Shown: piece by piece, positions 27,596 to 35,767 of the stretch
How positions within the stretch are numbered: the first letter of the stretch is position 1
Layout of the letters: every line of letters begins with the position of its first letter
Assembly (NCBI RefSeq): GCF_014646075.1
Contig: NZ_BMMT01000006.1
Coordinates: forward strand, 186,001-250,000
Direction: 5' to 3'
Length of the DNA: 64,000 bases
Source of the DNA: Saccharopolyspora thermophila
GTDB lineage: Bacteria; Actinomycetota; Actinomycetes; Mycobacteriales; Pseudonocardiaceae
Notes under the pieces: generated by a model
What the model saw: only the letters and a program-made list of their open reading frames with translations
Told to the model about the DNA's origin: nothing
Databases searched by the model: none
Position numbers and translations under genes: made by a program

Positions 27596-28075
27596 ATGGA
27601 CGTCACCGAAGTATTGCTGCCAGGCGTGGGGCTGCGGTACGAGTTCACCACCACCGACGGTCAGCGCATCGGGGTGGTGGCCCGCCGCCGCGGCGACTTC
27701 GAGTTCGTCACCTACCCCGGCGATGATCCCGACGAGACCCGGGTGCTGTTCCGGCTCAGCGCCGAAGAGGCCGACGCGGTCACCGAGATCCTCGGCGCGC
27801 CGCGGATCGCCGAGCGGTTCGCCGACCTGACCCGCGAGGTGCCGGGCCTCAACGCCGGTCAGGTCGAGGTCACCGCGGGGTCGCCGTTCGACGGGCGCAC
27901 GCTCGGCGAGACCCGCGCGCGCACCCGGACGGGCGCGTCGATCGTGGCCATCGTGCGCGGGGAGGACGTCATCGCCTCGCCCGGGCCGAGCCAGACGCTG
28001 CAGGCCGGCGACATCCTCGTGGTGATCGGCACACAGCAGGGCATCACCGGGGTGGAACGCATCCTGGCGGGATGA
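27596..28075 (+). CDS. TrkA-C domain regulatory subunit of a cation/proton antiporter (KhtT-like)
   Basis: A 159-residue cytosolic protein with a small N-terminal domain and a C-terminal TrkA-C (RCK-C) domain, roughly 80-159. The latter has GSPFDGRTLGETRARTRTG and GDILVVIGTQQGI, typical of nucleotide-binding gating subunits such as KhtT. It is followed after 3 bases by the antiporter, so the two form a complex. The pair is paralogous to the one at 60574-62358. The ATG at 27596 lacks a clear ribosome binding site and may be leaderless. Confidence 0.87.
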   Translation: MDVTEVLLPGVGLRYEFTTTDGQRIGVVARRRGDFEFVTYPGDDPDETRVLFRLSAEEADAVTEILGAPRIAERFADLTREVPGLNAGQVEVTAGSPFDGRTLGETRARTRTGASIVAIVRGEDVIASPGPSQTLQAGDILVVIGTQQGITGVERILAG

Positions 28076-28078
28076 GCC

Positions 28079-29230
28079 GTGCACACCTCGATCGCCCTGC
28101 TGCTGGAGCTGGGGATCGTGCTGATCGTGCTCGGCGCGGTCGGTTCGGTGACCCGGCGCTTCGGGGTGTCCCCTATCCCGCTCTACCTGCTGGTGGGCCT
28201 GGCCGTGGGCGAGGGTGGCATCGCACCGCTGCCGGCCGCCCGCGACTTCGTGGAGCTCGGGGCGTCGATCGGGGTGGTTCTCCTGCTGCTGACGCTGGGG
28301 CTGGAGTTCTCCATCGAGGAGTTCACCGTGACGCTGCGCCAGCACGTGCCCTCCGGGCTGGTGGACATGGTGGTCAACGCGGCGCCCGGGGCGGTGGCGG
28401 GGTGGCTGCTGGGTCTGGACGTCACCGGGATCGTGGCGCTGGCCGGGATCACCTGGGTGTCGTCATCGACGATCGTGTCGCGGCTGCTGGACGACCTGCA
28501 TCGGCTGGGCAACCGGGAAACGCCGGCGGTGCTGTCGATCCTGCTGCTGGAGGACTTCGCGATGGCGGTCTACCTGCCGATCCTGGCGGTCCTGGCCACC
28601 GGCGGCACGCTGCTGCACGGGATGGCCAGCGTCACGGTGGCGGTCGGGGTGCTGCTGCTGGCGTTGGGGGTGTCGCGGCGGTGGGGGCACCGCGTGGGGC
28701 ACCTGGTGGAGGACGGCGACACCGAGCAGCTGCTGCTGCGGATCGTGGGCCTGGCCCTGGTGATCTCGGCGGTCGCCGAGCTGGCCGGGACGTCGGCCGC
28801 GGTCGGCGCGTTCCTGGTGGGCCTGGCGCTGACCGGCCCGCTGGCCGACCGGGTGCGGTCGCTGGTGGCCCCACTGCGCGACCTGTTCGCCGCGGCGTTC
28901 TTCCTCGCCATCGGCATCGCGGTGCCCCCGGCGAGCCTGCTGCCGCTGCTGCCGGCGGCGTTGGCGCTGGCGGTGGTGACGGCGCTGACGAAGCTGGCGA
29001 CCGGCTGGTACGCGGCCGCCCGCGGTGGTTCCGGGGTGCGCGGCCGGTTGCGCGCGGGCAGCGTGCTGGTCGTGCGCGGGGAGTTCTCGATCGTCATCGT
29101 GGGGCTGGTGGCGGGCCCGACGGGGCCGCTGGGGCCGCTGGCGACCTGCTACGTGCTGCTGCTGGCGGTGACGGGGCCGCTGCTGACCTGGTGGGTCAGC
29201 CGCCCGGTGCAGTCGGCCCGAACCCCGTGA
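28079..29230 (+). CDS. CPA2-family cation/proton antiporter (KhtU-like)
   Basis: A 383-residue membrane protein with about 12 helices of the monovalent cation:proton antiporter-2 family. It has the [13 protein letters not shown]-like N-terminal helix, SSSTIVSRLLDDLHRLGNRE, and a C-terminal [14 protein letters not shown] segment. It probably exports K+ or NH4+ in exchange for protons under control of the adjacent TrkA-C protein. It starts with GTG 3 bases after that gene and ends in the membrane, without a fused RCK domain. Confidence 0.9.
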   Translation: MHTSIALLLELGIVLIVLGAVGSVTRRFGVSPIPLYLLVGLAVGEGGIAPLPAARDFVELGASIGVVLLLLTLGLEFSIEEFTVTLRQHVPSGLVDMVVNAAPGAVAGWLLGLDVTGIVALAGITWVSSSTIVSRLLDDLHRLGNRETPAVLSILLLEDFAMAVYLPILAVLATGGTLLHGMASVTVAVGVLLLALGVSRRWGHRVGHLVEDGDTEQLLLRIVGLALVISAVAELAGTSAAVGAFLVGLALTGPLADRVRSLVAPLRDLFAAAFFLAIGIAVPPASLLPLLPAALALAVVTALTKLATGWYAAARGGSGVRGRLRAGSVLVVRGEFSIVIVGLVAGPTGPLGPLATCYVLLLAVTGPLLTWWVSRPVQSARTP

Positions 29231-29326
29231 TCCACGGGTCGCGTGCCGCCGACCACACCGCGGGCGACCGGAAGAGAACACGCAGGACTTGCCCGACAGA
29301 CGAAGGATTTCCTTTGCTCGGTCGCG

Positions 29327-29355
29327 TTGACAGTCGATCTTGCCGTCCCTACATT
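29327..29355 (+). promoter_or_regulatory. promoter of the amino acid permease
   Basis: A consensus TTGACA (29327-29332) is followed after 17 bp by TACATT (29350-29355). This is the best sigma-70-type promoter seen in the window and predicts a leader of about 113 bases. Confidence 0.65.
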
Positions 29356-29474
29356 TCGGCTCGGACCGAACCGGCGCGTCGGCGGGACCCGGTTCCCGGG
29401 CTCCTCGGTCGGTGCTCCACCATGTTTCCCCGCCGCGAACGAACGGCCGTCGCACGATCGACAGGAGAGCACGC

Positions 29475-30944
29475 ATGTCCGGTTCCGCGCCCAGCCCTGG
29501 CCCCACTGTCGGTTGGCGGCGGGTGCTGCGGCGCAAACCGATCAGCACGCTCGTCGCCGAGAGCGGCGCGGACACCGGCGGCGGTGAGCTGCGCCGGTCG
29601 ATCGGGGTGGGCCGGTTGACGATGATCGGCGTCGGCTCCACGGTCGGCACCGGGATCTTCATCGTGCTCAACCAGGCCGTGCCGGAGGCCGGGCCCGCGG
29701 TGGTGGTGTCGTTCGTGCTCGCCGCGATCACCGCCGCACTCACCGCGTTGTGCTACGCCGAGCTGGCCTCGACGATCCCGGTCGCCGGCGCGTCCTACAC
29801 CTACGCCTACGCCACGCTCGGCGAGATCGTCGCCTATCTCGTGGGCGCCTGCCTGCTGCTGGAGTACGGGGTGGCGGCGTCCGCGGTGGCGGTCGGCTGG
29901 GGGGAGTACCTCAACGCGCTGCTCGGCGACGTCTTCGGCTGGCAGGTGCCCGCCGCGTTGAGCGCACCCCCGGGCGAGGGCGGTGTCCTGAACGTGCCCG
30001 CGGCCGTGCTGGTGACCGCGTGCTGCCTGCTGCTGGTGCGGGGCGCGAAGGAGTCGGCGACAATCAACGCGATCACGGTGGGCATCAAGCTGCTGGTGCT
30101 GCTGCTGTTCGTCGCGGTCGCGCTGACCGCGTTCAACGCGGACAACGCCACCCCGTTCGCGCCGTTCGGCATCGCGGGCATCGGCACCGCCGCCGCCACG
30201 GTGTTCTTCTCCTACATCGGGATGGACACCGTCTCCACCGCGGGCGAGGAGGTGCGGGACCCGCGCCGGACGCTGCCGCTGGCGATCTTCTGGTGCATCG
30301 CGATCGTCACCGCCGTCTACGTCCTGGTGGCGGTCGCCGGGATCGGCGCCCAGCCGTGGCAGGCGTTCGAGGGCCAGGAAGCGGGCCTGGCGACGATCCT
30401 GGGCAACCTCACCGGCTCGGGCTGGCCGGCGATCGCACTGGCCGCCGGGGGCGTGGTGTCGATCTTCGGCGTCACGCTGACCACGATCTACGGCCAGACG
30501 CGGATCCTGTTCTCGATGGGACGCGACGGCATGGTCCCGGCGGTCTTCCACGCGGTGCACCCCACGCGCCGGACGCCGGTTCGCAACACCCTGATCGTGT
30601 CGGCCTTCGTGGGCGTGCTCGCGGCGGTGGTGCCGCTGAGCACCCTGGCCGACCTCACCAGCATGGGCACTCTGGTCGCCTTCGCGGTGGTCTCGACCGG
30701 CGTGGTGGTGCTCCGCCGGACGCGTCCGGACCTGCACCGCGGCTTCCGGGTGCCGGGCTACCCGGTGGTGCCGCTGCTGAGCATCGCGGCCTGCGTCTAC
30801 CTGATCTGGGAACTCCCGTGGCAGACCTACGCGATGTTCGCGGTCTGGATGACGCTGGCCTTGATCGTCTACTTCACCTACGGCATCAAGAAGTCCCGCC
30901 TGGCCCAGCCGTCCCCCGCCGAACTCGACACCACCCGCCCGTAG
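29475..30944 (+). CDS. APC-family amino acid permease (YfnA/CAT type)
   Basis: A 489-residue permease with about 12 helices. The TM1 motif GVGSTVGTGIFIVL binds the amino acid backbone in this fold, and YFSYIGMDTVSTAGEE-like TM6 sequence is typical of cationic amino acid transporters. Start is the ATG at 29475 with AGGAGA upstream. It has a strong promoter of its own and appears monocistronic. Confidence 0.9.
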   Translation: MSGSAPSPGPTVGWRRVLRRKPISTLVAESGADTGGGELRRSIGVGRLTMIGVGSTVGTGIFIVLNQAVPEAGPAVVVSFVLAAITAALTALCYAELASTIPVAGASYTYAYATLGEIVAYLVGACLLLEYGVAASAVAVGWGEYLNALLGDVFGWQVPAALSAPPGEGGVLNVPAAVLVTACCLLLVRGAKESATINAITVGIKLLVLLLFVAVALTAFNADNATPFAPFGIAGIGTAAATVFFSYIGMDTVSTAGEEVRDPRRTLPLAIFWCIAIVTAVYVLVAVAGIGAQPWQAFEGQEAGLATILGNLTGSGWPAIALAAGGVVSIFGVTLTTIYGQTRILFSMGRDGMVPAVFHAVHPTRRTPVRNTLIVSAFVGVLAAVVPLSTLADLTSMGTLVAFAVVSTGVVVLRRTRPDLHRGFRVPGYPVVPLLSIAACVYLIWELPWQTYAMFAVWMTLALIVYFTYGIKKSRLAQPSPAELDTTRP

Positions 30945-31016
30945 GGCAGGCGAAGGGTCGCGGCGCTCGGCTGAACCCCTGGCGCCCGTTCGAACGTATG
31001 GTCTAGCATGGTTACT

Positions 31017-31106
31017 GCGTGAGCACCCGTCACGCACGGCCGTTCCGGGTAGGGGAAGTGCCCGGATCGGCGTAGTCGCCCCGCGTCGGTCCACCGGCGC
31101 GGGGCG
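31017..31106 (+). ncRNA. structured leader: three successive hairpins before the Mut7-C gene
   Basis: Three stems follow one another: GCGTGA/TCACGC (31017-31035), CCGGG/CCCGG enclosing AGGGGAAG (31045-31065), and a 9-bp CGCCCCGCG/CGCGGGGCG (31077-31106). They could be a regulatory leader of the Mut7-C gene, or the last one could terminate the permease transcript. No known riboswitch was recognised. Confidence 0.35.
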
Positions 31107-31138
31107 CACTGCTGTCGGGCAGGGGCGACCATGAGCAG

Positions 31139-31858
31139 GTGGCCTCGACGGTGCAGGTGCGCCTCGACCCGGAGCTGTGGTTCTTCGTCGCCGTGTCGCA
31201 CCGGGTCGGGCAGTTCGAGCTGCGCCACGACGGCACCGCGACGCTCGGGCACCTCGCCGAGTCGCTGGGCGTGCCGCTGACCGAGGTGGGCGGGTTCCGG
31301 GTCGACGGAGTCGCCGCGGCCGCCTCCCACCAGCCCCGCCCCGGCGCGGCGATCGACATCGCACCGGTCGCGCGTCCGCAGCCGCTACCGTCGCGCTTCG
31401 TGCTGGATGTACACCTCGGGAAGCTGGCCCGCCGACTGCGGCTGCTCGGGGTCGACACCGCGTACCGCAACGACGCCGACGACGACGAGCTGATCGCGCA
31501 GGCCGAGCGGGAACGGCGGGTACTGCTGACGCAGGACCGGGGCATACTGCGCCGCCGCGCGCTGTGGGCGGGCGCCTACGTGCGAGGCGCGGACCCGGCG
31601 GAGCAACTGGTCGACGTGGTCAGCCGCTTCGCGCCGCCGCTGGCCCCGTGGACCCGCTGCACCGCCTGCAACGGCACCCTCGTTCCGATGTCCAAACAGG
31701 ACGTTCTGGACGAGATCGAGGCGGGCACCCGGCGCCACTACGAGGAGTACGCGCGCTGCGCTTCGTGCGCCCGGGTGTACTGGCGCGGCGCGCACGCCCG
31801 GCGGATCGACCGGATCATCCAGGCCGCGCGCCGCGCCCACCCGGGCATCAGCCGGTGA
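31139..31858 (+). CDS. Mut7-C RNase-like protein with ThiS-like N-terminus
   Basis: A 239-residue protein in three parts: an N-terminal ubiquitin/ThiS-like fold (1-80, Mut7-C_Ub), a PIN-like Mut7-C domain with FVLDVHLGKLARRLRLLGVD and LLTQDRGILRRRAL, and a zinc ribbon (CTACN ... CASCARVYW). The conserved acidic residues suggest a metal-dependent RNase; the target is unknown. Start is the GTG at 31139; a nearer ATG is out of frame. Its stop overlaps the convergent lipase stop by 11 bases. Confidence 0.88.
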   Translation: MASTVQVRLDPELWFFVAVSHRVGQFELRHDGTATLGHLAESLGVPLTEVGGFRVDGVAAAASHQPRPGAAIDIAPVARPQPLPSRFVLDVHLGKLARRLRLLGVDTAYRNDADDDELIAQAERERRVLLTQDRGILRRRALWAGAYVRGADPAEQLVDVVSRFAPPLAPWTRCTACNGTLVPMSKQDVLDEIEAGTRRHYEEYARCASCARVYWRGAHARRIDRIIQAARRAHPGISR

Positions 31859-32642
31859 TGTCGTTGAGCACCGGCAGGAACGCCTTGGCGTGGCCGTCGA
31901 CGTCCGGGTGGAAGGACTCGATCAGCGGGTTGCTCGGACCGTTGATCCACTCGTCGGAGGCGCACACGCCGTGCCCGGCGAACGCGTCGCGGGTGTCGGC
32001 GTAGGTGAACCCGGCGGCCGCGGCGCGGTCGGCGATCACCTCGGCCAGCACGTCGGCGCCTTCGTTGATGCGCTGGCGCTTGGCCTCGGTGTAGCCGGGG
32101 ATGCCGCAGCTGCCCATCTCGTTGATGCGCGGGTAGCCGACCACCACGACCTTGGCGTTCGGTGCGGCCTGGCGGATGTTGGCGTAGGTGGTGTCGAGCT
32201 TGCCGGGCAGCTCGTTGCGGGCCTTCTCCTCGCCCGCGCTGACCGCCGAGTCACAGCTGGAGTCGGTGCCCAGCAGGCAGTCTCGGATGACGCTGGAGAA
32301 ACCGATGTCGTTGCCGCCGATGGAGATGGTGACCAGCGTGGTGTCGGCGCTGAGCTGGTCGAGCTGTCCGGAGTTGACGTCGTCGGTGACGGCCCCGGAA
32401 CAGGCGACGAAGGCGAAGCTGGAGACGTCGTGGGAATCGGCCCACAACTGGGCGTATGCCTTGGGACTGCGTTTGCAGTCCCCGCTGTCGTCGAAGTACT
32501 CCCGGGTGCCGACCCCGGATGCGTACGAGTCGCCCATCGCCGCGTAGTTCTCGGCGGCGGGCGCGGCGAAAGCCGGAGCGGCCAGGGCCGTGCTCGCCAT
32601 CGCCAGTGCCACGGCGGCACCGACATTGTGCCGTAAGCGCAT
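31848..32642 (-). CDS. secreted SGNH/GDSL hydrolase (lipase/esterase)
   Basis: A 264-residue exported esterase. The signal peptide ends AAPAFA, cleaved near residue 26. Block I is MGDSYASGVG (Ser about 39), block III is ISIGGNDIGF, and the C-terminal His is in SFHPDVDGH, with six Cys able to form disulfides. This matches Streptomyces extracellular SGNH lipases. GGAGGA precedes the ATG at 32642, where the signal peptide begins. Confidence 0.9.
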   Translation of the reverse strand: MRLRHNVGAAVALAMASTALAAPAFAAPAAENYAAMGDSYASGVGTREYFDDSGDCKRSPKAYAQLWADSHDVSSFAFVACSGAVTDDVNSGQLDQLSADTTLVTISIGGNDIGFSSVIRDCLLGTDSSCDSAVSAGEEKARNELPGKLDTTYANIRQAAPNAKVVVVGYPRINEMGSCGIPGYTEAKRQRINEGADVLAEVIADRAAAAGFTYADTRDAFAGHGVCASDEWINGPSNPLIESFHPDVDGHAKAFLPVLNDITG

Positions 32643-33014
32643 GCTTCCTCCGATCAAAGAGTGAAAGGCGTCACCATTGAAGGAGGAATGCGCGCAACTG
32701 CGGTCAATTTGGCGAATACCCGCCAGTAACACCGAAAAACGGCATGGCGAGCGATTCCGCGAAATCCGCCTTTTGGCCGGTTTTCGGGAATTGTGGTCCA
32801 GCCACAGTGGACTACTCCGGGATGCACTGTTCGGCCACAGCGCCGGTACGCCGGACAGCCCAATGCGGCCCGGCCCGGCCGGCCCGCGTTTCGACGTGAT
32901 CACGGTGAGGTGGAACCGCGACCCGAAGGCGCGAACGGGGTCAGCGCCTGAACCGCCCAGCCTCGACGGCGCGCACGACCGCGGCGACATCGACGGCCAG
33001 GCGGCGTGTTTGGG
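32643..33014. other. 372-bp intergenic region
   Basis: The lipase-proximal part is AT-richer and contains TTGACC on the minus strand, as expected for the lipase promoter. No gene, strong hairpin or repeat was recognised in the remainder. Confidence 0.5.
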
Positions 33015-33548
33015 TCACCAGGCGTCGCCGTCGCGCCAGTCGCAGGTGAGATCGCCCGCGAGGTCCAGCGGGACCGCGGTCGGGAGGACGTAGATGCAGT
33101 CGTCCTCATCCTCCGTGCGCTGGATGCCTGCGGGGCTCAGGGCGTAGGTCCTGCCCTGCCAGCGCTGCCAGCCCCGCGACGCGTAGAACGCCGCTCCCTC
33201 GTCGCTGGCCCCGAGAGCGCCCAGGTCGTACGCGCGGCGGATCACCCGCTCCAGCTCCGCCATCATCGTGCCCGCGATGCCCTGCCGCCGGTGGTCCGCG
33301 CGGACCGCCACCGCCTCGACGTAACCGGTGCGCAGCCACCGCCCCCCGTGCAGCAGGCGCCGCTGGATCACCGACGCGTGGCCGACGAGATCATCACCGT
33401 TCCAGGCCAGGGCGTGAATACCGCCCAGGGCGTGTTCCCAGTCGTGCTCGGTCATGTCGTCGTCGAACACGTCCCATAGCAGGTTCCGCGCTGCCTTGAT
33501 CGCCGCGTCGTCCAGGTCTGCGGTATGCGCGGTGCGCACCTCGGTCAT
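33015..33548 (-). CDS. aminoglycoside 2'-N-acetyltransferase, AAC(2')-I type
   Basis: A 177-residue GNAT enzyme closely resembling chromosomal AAC(2') of mycobacteria: TADLDDAAIKAARNLLWDVF, RLLHGGRWLRTGYVEAVAVR, and the acetyl-CoA loop RRQGIAGTMM, then GAFYASRGWQ-like and DEDDCIYVLP segments. It would acetylate the 2'-amino group of aminoglycosides and may have a cell-wall role. The start at 33548 is preferred because AGGA lies 8 bases upstream; an in-frame ATG at 33557 is possible. Confidence 0.88.
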   Translation of the reverse strand: MTEVRTAHTADLDDAAIKAARNLLWDVFDDDMTEHDWEHALGGIHALAWNGDDLVGHASVIQRRLLHGGRWLRTGYVEAVAVRADHRRQGIAGTMMAELERVIRRAYDLGALGASDEGAAFYASRGWQRWQGRTYALSPAGIQRTEDEDDCIYVLPTAVPLDLAGDLTCDWRDGDAW

Positions 33549-33684
33549 GACAGCCATCCTGGCAATGTCCGGCGCGGGCGCGCGACTCGTTCTGCGCCCG
33601 GGGAATTCGCGGGCTGCGCTTTGGTTCGGCACCGCCCTCGGTTAGGGTCACGGTCCGCTGTTGATCGGATCGGGAGGGTGTGCA

Positions 33685-34488
33685 ATGGCCCAACGACTCG
33701 ACTGGGTGCCGGACAACGTCGACATCACCAAACCCAGCGCTGCGCGTGCCTACGACGCGTTCCTCGGCGGGGCGCACAACTTCGAGGTGGACCGCCGGTT
33801 CGCCAGGCAGGCCGAGGAGGTTTTCCCTGGTGTCGGCGCGGCCTGCCGGGCAAACCGGTCATTTCTACGCCGCGCCGTGTTGTTCGGGCTAAAGGCGGGG
33901 ATTCGCCAGTTCCTGGATCTCGGTTCGGGCATACCGACCGTGGGCAACGTGCACGAGGTGGTGCACGCGGTGGACCCGTCGGCCTCCGTGGTGTACGTCG
34001 ACAACGATCCGGTCGCCACGGCGCACAGCGAACTCATCCTCAGCGGCAACGACCGGGCCGCGATCGTGCAGGCCGACCTGTGCACCCCGGAGGCCGTGCT
34101 GGATCACCCGGTGACCCTCGGCCTCATCGACTTCGAACAGCCGGTGATGGTCCTCATGCTGGCGCTGCTGCACTTCATTCCGGACGCCCGGCAGCCGGCG
34201 GAGATCGTGCGCGCCTACCGCGAACGGGTGTGCCCGGGCAGCGCCCTGGCGATCACCCACGCCACCGCCGCCGCCCGCCCCGACGAAATGCGCGCGTTGG
34301 AGGCCCTGTACGCAACGAGCAGCAATCCCGCGGTGGCCCGGTCGCCGGAATGGATCACCAGCCTGTTCGGCGAGTTCGAGCTCGTGGAGCCGGGCGCGGT
34401 GTTCGTGCCCGAGTGGCGCCCGGACGGCGCCACCCCGGTGAACCCGCAGGACCACATCTTCTTCGGCGGCGTCGCCACCAAGCCCTGA
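33685..34488 (+). CDS. SAM-dependent methyltransferase, PF04672 (DUF574) type
   Basis: A 267-residue actinobacterial methyltransferase-like protein. It starts with the family motif KPSAARAYDAFLGGAHNFEVD, followed by FLDLGSGIPT (SAM-binding), VVYVDNDPVA and LHFIPDARQP. This family is strongly expanded in Streptomyces and relatives; substrates are mostly unknown. GGGAGGG lies 7 bases before the ATG at 33685. A clear hairpin terminator follows. Confidence 0.88.
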   Translation: MAQRLDWVPDNVDITKPSAARAYDAFLGGAHNFEVDRRFARQAEEVFPGVGAACRANRSFLRRAVLFGLKAGIRQFLDLGSGIPTVGNVHEVVHAVDPSASVVYVDNDPVATAHSELILSGNDRAAIVQADLCTPEAVLDHPVTLGLIDFEQPVMVLMLALLHFIPDARQPAEIVRAYRERVCPGSALAITHATAAARPDEMRALEALYATSSNPAVARSPEWITSLFGEFELVEPGAVFVPEWRPDGATPVNPQDHIFFGGVATKP

Positions 34489-34495
34489 GGGATGC

Positions 34496-34524
34496 GTGGG
34501 GCGTGCGGCGCACGCACGCCCCAC
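34496..34524 (+). terminator. hairpin after the methyltransferase gene
   Basis: A 12-bp stem (34496-34507 with 34513-34524, 5-base loop) begins 7 bases past the stop and is followed by a short T-rich patch (34533-34537). Confidence 0.65.
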
Positions 34525-34568
34525 CGTCGCCTTTTCTCCTCCACGCGTTCGGCGCGCAGCACGAACCG

Positions 34569-35540
34569 CTACGGCTGCGGGAACTGCTCCGCGTAGACCT
34601 TCACCGCCTCCGCGATCGCCTGCAGGTTGCGGTCCAGGGCTCGGGTGTCCACGTTGTCCACCGTGTCGCACGCCCGGTGGTAGCACGGGTCGAACGCCTC
34701 GCCCGCCTGGCCGCCCCACTTCTGCGCCTGCTCCGCGGTCTTGACCTGCTCGGCACCGGTGAACGTGCCACCCGCCGGGATGCCGGCCTCGATGAACGGG
34801 CCGTAGTCCGAGCGGCCGTCGAAGTCGGTGCCCTCGGTCTGCACCCCCGCCGCGGCCAGCGCATCGTTGAGCAGCTTCTCGATCTGCGCCGACCCCTCCG
34901 GCCCCGGGCCCGCTCCCTCGCCGTCGGAATCGTCGCCGTCGTAGGTGAAGTAGCCCGCGTTCGGCGACCCCACCATGTCGAAGTTCAGGTAGGCGACGAT
35001 CTTCTGCCTCTCCGCGTCGGGCAGCGTCCGCACGTAGTGCGTGGAACCGACCAGCCCTTCCTCCTCCGCGCCCCAGAACGCGAAGCGCAGCTTGTTCTTC
35101 GGCGTCGCGCCGCTGCCCGCGTAGTCCAGGGCCGCCTGCAGGATCGCTGCCGCCCCGGTGCCGTTGTCGTTGATGCCCGGGCCCCTGCTGACGCTGTCCA
35201 GGTGGGCGCCGAACATCACCACGCGGTTGGCGTCCCCGCCCGGCGTTTCGGCCAGCAGGTTGTAGGTGATGACGCCGAGGTCGTTGAACTCCTGCACCTG
35301 GGTGGTGAACCCGGCCGCGTCGAGCTGGGCCTTGACGTAGTCCAGCGACGCCTTGTACCCGGGCTGGCCGACCGCCCGGTTGCCGCCGTTGGCCTCGGCG
35401 ATCCGCTGCAGCTCCCGCAAGTGCTCCTGCACCGCCGCGATCCCGGTGACCGGCTCGGCCGTCGCCGCCGTCGTCGGCAGCAGCAGGCCGGACACCACCG
35501 CCATCGCCGCCGCGGTCGCCAGGAGTGATCGGTTCCGCAT
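34569..35540 (-). CDS. secreted M28 aminopeptidase (S. griseus aminopeptidase-like)
   Basis: A 323-residue exported zinc aminopeptidase. The signal peptide ends TTAATA, cleaved near residue 28. Zn ligands are visible in order: His in FGAHLDS, bridging Asp in GINDNGTGAA, Glu pair in GAEEEG, Asp in NFDMVGS and His in CYHRACDT. It should release N-terminal hydrophobic residues outside the cell. The upstream GAGGTG and the signal peptide fix the ATG at 35540. Confidence 0.92.
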   Translation of the reverse strand: MRNRSLLATAAAMAVVSGLLLPTTAATAEPVTGIAAVQEHLRELQRIAEANGGNRAVGQPGYKASLDYVKAQLDAAGFTTQVQEFNDLGVITYNLLAETPGGDANRVVMFGAHLDSVSRGPGINDNGTGAAAILQAALDYAGSGATPKNKLRFAFWGAEEEGLVGSTHYVRTLPDAERQKIVAYLNFDMVGSPNAGYFTYDGDDSDGEGAGPGPEGSAQIEKLLNDALAAAGVQTEGTDFDGRSDYGPFIEAGIPAGGTFTGAEQVKTAEQAQKWGGQAGEAFDPCYHRACDTVDNVDTRALDRNLQAIAEAVKVYAEQFPQP

Positions 35541-35767
35541 GCCACGCACCTCTCGTCGTTCCGCCCCCGACGCGTGAGCGGAACGTAACGAGACGAGATC
35601 GACTCGTGGGTGCTTTGACGGGAAGTCGCCGTCCCGTTTTTCCCGGTTCGGCGCGAGACCTCGATCACATCCGGAAGGCCGTTGCGCGGCCCCGCTGAGC
35701 TGCATGCGAGCATCCCCGGGATCGATGGAGCACGCCGCGGGGACGGCGGAGTCGAGGGAGGGTTCAG

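Noticed and set aside
30981-31000. GTTCGAA resembling a tRNA T-loop
   Set aside because: No flanking T-stem, acceptor stem or CCA-like end could be formed.
31848-31858. Overlapping stops of the Mut7-C and lipase genes as a possible frame error
   Set aside because: Both C-termini look complete and the 11-base convergent overlap is plausible.
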